Source: Caprella mutica
Lineage: Eukaryota > Arthropoda > Malacostraca > Amphipoda > Caprellidae
Direction of reading: 5' to 3'
Length of the DNA stretch: 64,000 nucleotides
NCBI GenBank assembly: GCA_947561585.1
Contig: CANNZV010001040.1
Coordinates: 1 to 64,000 of the forward strand
Positions 61,414 through 64,000 of this stretch are shown piece after piece. Position 1 is the stretch's first letter. The number at the start of each line of letters is the position of its first letter. The translations under genes were made by a program, and so were the position numbers. Under the pieces are notes generated by a model. The model ran no database searches. It was not told the origin of the DNA and was given only the letters and a program-made list of their open reading frames with translations.

Positions 61414-61580
61414 AACAGACAATGGCCACGTCTATCCTGTCCACCAACACCAGCTCATCGTCACCAACTCTGCTGGACTCTCCACACTTTGATCACGATA
61501 GACTGAACATCAGCATATCGGTACAGAGGGGATCAACGGCACACCTGCACTGTAAAGTCCTGGGCCTTAAGGACCAGACG
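61414..61580 (+). CDS. Dpr-like Ig superfamily gene, exon 2 (start of first Ig domain)
   Basis: This exon has 167 bases and enters in phase 1 after a pyrimidine-rich acceptor (TTGTTTCTATTTTCAG). It leaves in phase 0 at the donor GTAAGG (61581). It encodes residues 26-81: a Ser/Thr-rich linker, then LLDSPHFDHDRLNISISV and QRGSTAHLHCKVLGLKDQT. The pattern of a Phe-Asp strand, an NIS glycosylation sequon, G-S-T-A and L-H-C-x-V followed by L-x-D-x-T matches the A to C strands of the first Ig domain in Dpr (defective proboscis extension response) proteins. There the next residues are normally V-S-W-I-R. C72 would be the first Ig cysteine. Dpr proteins are neuronal surface partners of DIP proteins. 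The rest of the gene should lie beyond the right end. A DIP or another Ig protein is less likely because of the LHC motif. The exact family member cannot be named. Confidence 0.7.
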
Positions 61581-61586
61581 GTAAGG
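61581..61586 (+). promoter_or_regulatory. 5' splice site of Dpr-like exon 2
   Basis: GTAAGG follows ACG at a codon boundary. The reading frame stays open past it into the array, so the junction is chosen from the donor match and from where the Dpr similarity stops, not from a stop codon. Confidence 0.6.
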
Positions 61587-61596
61587 ACCTTATTCT

Positions 61597-63507
61597 TGCT
61601 TAATTTTCAGGACTTCTTCTTTAATTCTCAGGACTTCTTCCTTAATTCTCAGGACTTCTTCCTCAATTCTCAGGACTTTTTCCTTAATTCTCAGGACTTC
61701 TTCCTTAATTCTCAGGACTTCTTCTTTAATTCTCAGGACATCTTCCTTAATTCTCAGGACTTCTTCCTTAATTCTCAGGACTTCTTCCTTAATTCTCAGG
61801 ACTTCTTCCTTAATTCTCAGGACTTCTTCCTTAATTCTCAGGACTTCTTCCTTAATTCTACGGACTTCTTCTTTAATTTTCAGGACATCTTCCTTAATTC
61901 TCAGGACTTCTTCCTTAATTCTCAGGACTTCTTCCTTAATTCTCAGGACTTCTTCCTTAATTCTCAGGACTTCTTCCTTAATTCTCAGGACTTCTTCCTT
62001 AATTCTACGGACTTCTTCTTTAATTTTCAGGACTTCTTTCTTAATTCTCAGGACTTCTTCCTTAATTCTCAGGACTTCTTCCTTAATTCTACGGACTTCT
62101 TCTTTAATTTTCAGGACTTCTTTCTTAATTCTCAGGACTTCTTCCTTAATTTTCAGGACTTCTTCCTTAATTCTCAGGACTTCTTTCTTAATTCTCAGGA
62201 CTTCTTCCTTAATTCTCAGGACTTCTTCCTTAATTCTCAGGACTTCTTCCTTAATTCTCAGGACTTCTTCCTTAATTTTCAGGACTTCTTCCTTAATTCT
62301 CAGGACTTCTTCCTTAATTCTCAAGACTTCTTTCTTAATTCTCAGGACTTCTTCCTTAATTCTCAGGACTTCTTCCTTAATTCTCAGGACTTCTTCCTTA
62401 ATTCTCAGGACTTCTTCCTTAATTCTCAGGACTTCTTCCTTAATTTTCAGGATTTCTTCCTTAATTCTCAGGACTTCTTCCTTAATTCTCAGGACTTCTT
62501 TCAATTCTCATGACTTCTTCCTTAATTCTCAGGACTTCTTCCTTAATTTTCAGGACTTCTTCCTTAATTCTCAGGACTTCTTCCTTAATTCTCAAGACTT
62601 CTTTCTTAATTCTCAGGACTTCTTCCTTAATTCTCAGGACTTCTTCCTTAATTCTCAGGACTTCTTCCTTAATTCTCAGGACTTCTTCCTTAATTTTCAG
62701 GACTTCTTCCTTAATTCTCAGGACTTCTTCCTTAATTCTCAGGACTTCTTCCTTAATTCTCAGGACTTCTTCCTTAATTCTCAGGACTTCTTCCTTAATT
62801 CTCAGGACTTCTTCCTTAATTTTCAGGACTTCTTCCTTAATTCTCAGGACTTCTTCCTTAATTCTCAGGACTTCTTCCTTAATTTTCAGGACTTCTTCCT
62901 TAATTCTCAGGACTTCTTCCTTAATTCTCAGGACTTCTTTTAATTCTCAGGACTTCTTCCTTAATTCTCAAGACTTCTTTCTTAATTCTCAGGACTTCTT
63001 CCTTAATTCTCAGGACTTCTTCCTTAATTCTCAGGACTTCTTCCTTAATTCTCAGGACTTCTTCCTTAATTCTCAGGACTTCTTCCTTAATTTTCAGGAC
63101 TTCTTCCTTAATTCTCAGGACTTCTTCCTTAATTCTCAGGACTTCTTTTAATTCTCATGACTTCTTCCTTAATTCTCAGGACTTCTTCCTTAATTTTCAG
63201 GACTTCTTCCTTAATTCTCAGGACTTCTTCCTTAATTCTCAAGACTTCTTTCTTAATTCTCAGGACTTCTTCCTTAATTCTCAGGACTTCTTCCTTAATT
63301 CTCAGGACTTCTTCCTTAATTCTCAGGACTTCTTCCTTAATTTTCAGGACTTCTTCCTTAATTCTCAGGACTTCTTTTAATTCTCAGGACTTCTTCCTTA
63401 ATTCTCAAGACTTCTTCCTTAATTCTCAGGACTTCTTCCTTAATTCTCAGGACTTCTTTTAATTCTCAGGACTTCTTCCTTAATTTTCAGAAACTTCTTC
63501 CTTAATT
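61597..63507 (+). repeat. 21-bp minisatellite of about 90 units in the intron after Dpr-like exon 2
   Basis: The unit core is TTCCTTAATTCTCAGGAC. It starts about 17-20 bases after the exon 2 donor and runs for 1.9 kb. Common variants are TTTTCAG, CTCAAG and CTACGG. Short 19-bp units break the frame near 62505, 62940, 63145, 63375 and 63455. A block beginning CTCATGACTTC at about 62508 recurs at about 63155 with the same series of variants, so there is a higher-order repeat of about 647 bp. Each standard unit reads as a pyrimidine tract ending in CAG|G, like a 3' splice site. Long open frames on both strands are produced by the 21-bp period. Confidence 0.95.
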
Positions 63508-64000
63508 CTCTACGCGTAAAGTCCTGAGAATGTTTTAGATTCACCGTCAACCTCTGCAGATTTGGGATTTAATTAAAATTAGCATACTAATGATATTACG
63601 ATTCATGCATGATAGATACTAAGAATTATTTATACGTTTATTTAAAACAAATGATAATTGAAATAAATCAACGGAGAGTTTTTACTGAAGACTGAAGGCC
63701 GAAAGGGTTATAATTTAATTAGTATGATCTGTACAGACAGAATGAAATTGTGTGAAAAAATTCTCAGAGAGTTAAAAATAATTGCAATAAACTTTACATA
63801 GTTATATCAATATTTATTGCTTATACTTTTTAAATAACATCATGAATTTCTTCGTACGATTTCTTATGTTATTAATCAAATTCAACTGATTTCCTCATCT
63901 TTCTTATTAAATTCCAGAACTATAATTATATAGGTTTATTTAATTAAAATAAATGATTATAGTATAATTCAATTGATTTCATGCAAACAGATTTTTGGTT
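63508..64000. other. AT-rich intron, no feature seen
   Basis: This stretch should lie in the intron following Dpr-like exon 2. I see no further exon or repeat. Confidence 0.5.

Noticed and set aside
61590..62504. Minus-strand frame that would form a Lys/Glu-rich coiled coil
   Set aside because: It is the antisense of the acceptor-like intron array. Coiled-coil appearance follows from the 7-codon period.

Overview
The window looks like AT-rich insect nuclear DNA, and I would guess a hemipteran, although nothing in it proves the order. The clues are two exons of an insect-type Dpr-like immunoglobulin gene with ordinary GT-AG splice sites, several Tc1/mariner relics, many short foldback elements, tRNA-like SINEs and a non-LTR retrotransposon tail. 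I see no complete protein gene, no rRNA or tRNA gene, no bacterial operon structure and no CRISPR array.

Layout. Positions 1-9800 hold one possible terminal exon on the minus strand (710-878), an inverted pair of 0.55-kb TTAA-flanked elements, one internally deleted mariner-like element (4119-5293), a composite element carrying a SINE, and several foldback elements. Positions 10000-18040 are dominated by one 22-bp minisatellite family at three loci in both orientations, plus a 1.33-kb tandem duplication in which each copy ends in a 35-bp hairpin array. Positions 18040-27360 are quiet, with some foldback elements and two SINEs. From 27360 to 55300 at least fifteen unrelated tandem arrays (periods 4 to 48 bp) alternate with a LINE tail (33325-33585), a second mariner-like copy (34346-35542), a dead Tc1 transposase (42597-43363) and more foldback elements.

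The only gene model I trust starts at 56465. A signal-peptide exon (56465-56540) ends in phase 1 at GTGAGT. Across a 4.87-kb intron full of arrays it joins in frame to an exon at 61414-61580, which encodes the start of an Ig domain resembling the Dpr family of cell-surface synaptic recognition proteins. The next intron opens at 61581. Within about 20 bases of that donor it becomes a 1.9-kb array whose 21-bp unit is itself shaped like a 3' splice acceptor.

Tandem arrays total roughly 20 kb, close to one third of the window. Most long open frames here are by-products of arrays whose periods or composition avoid stops, and I do not count them as genes. The most unusual signals are the acceptor-like array beside the Dpr-like exon, a palindromic core shared by foldback elements with different ends, a 48-bp array that seems to have grown out of one of those elements, and a 25-bp hairpin array with two spacer types in a near-regular order.
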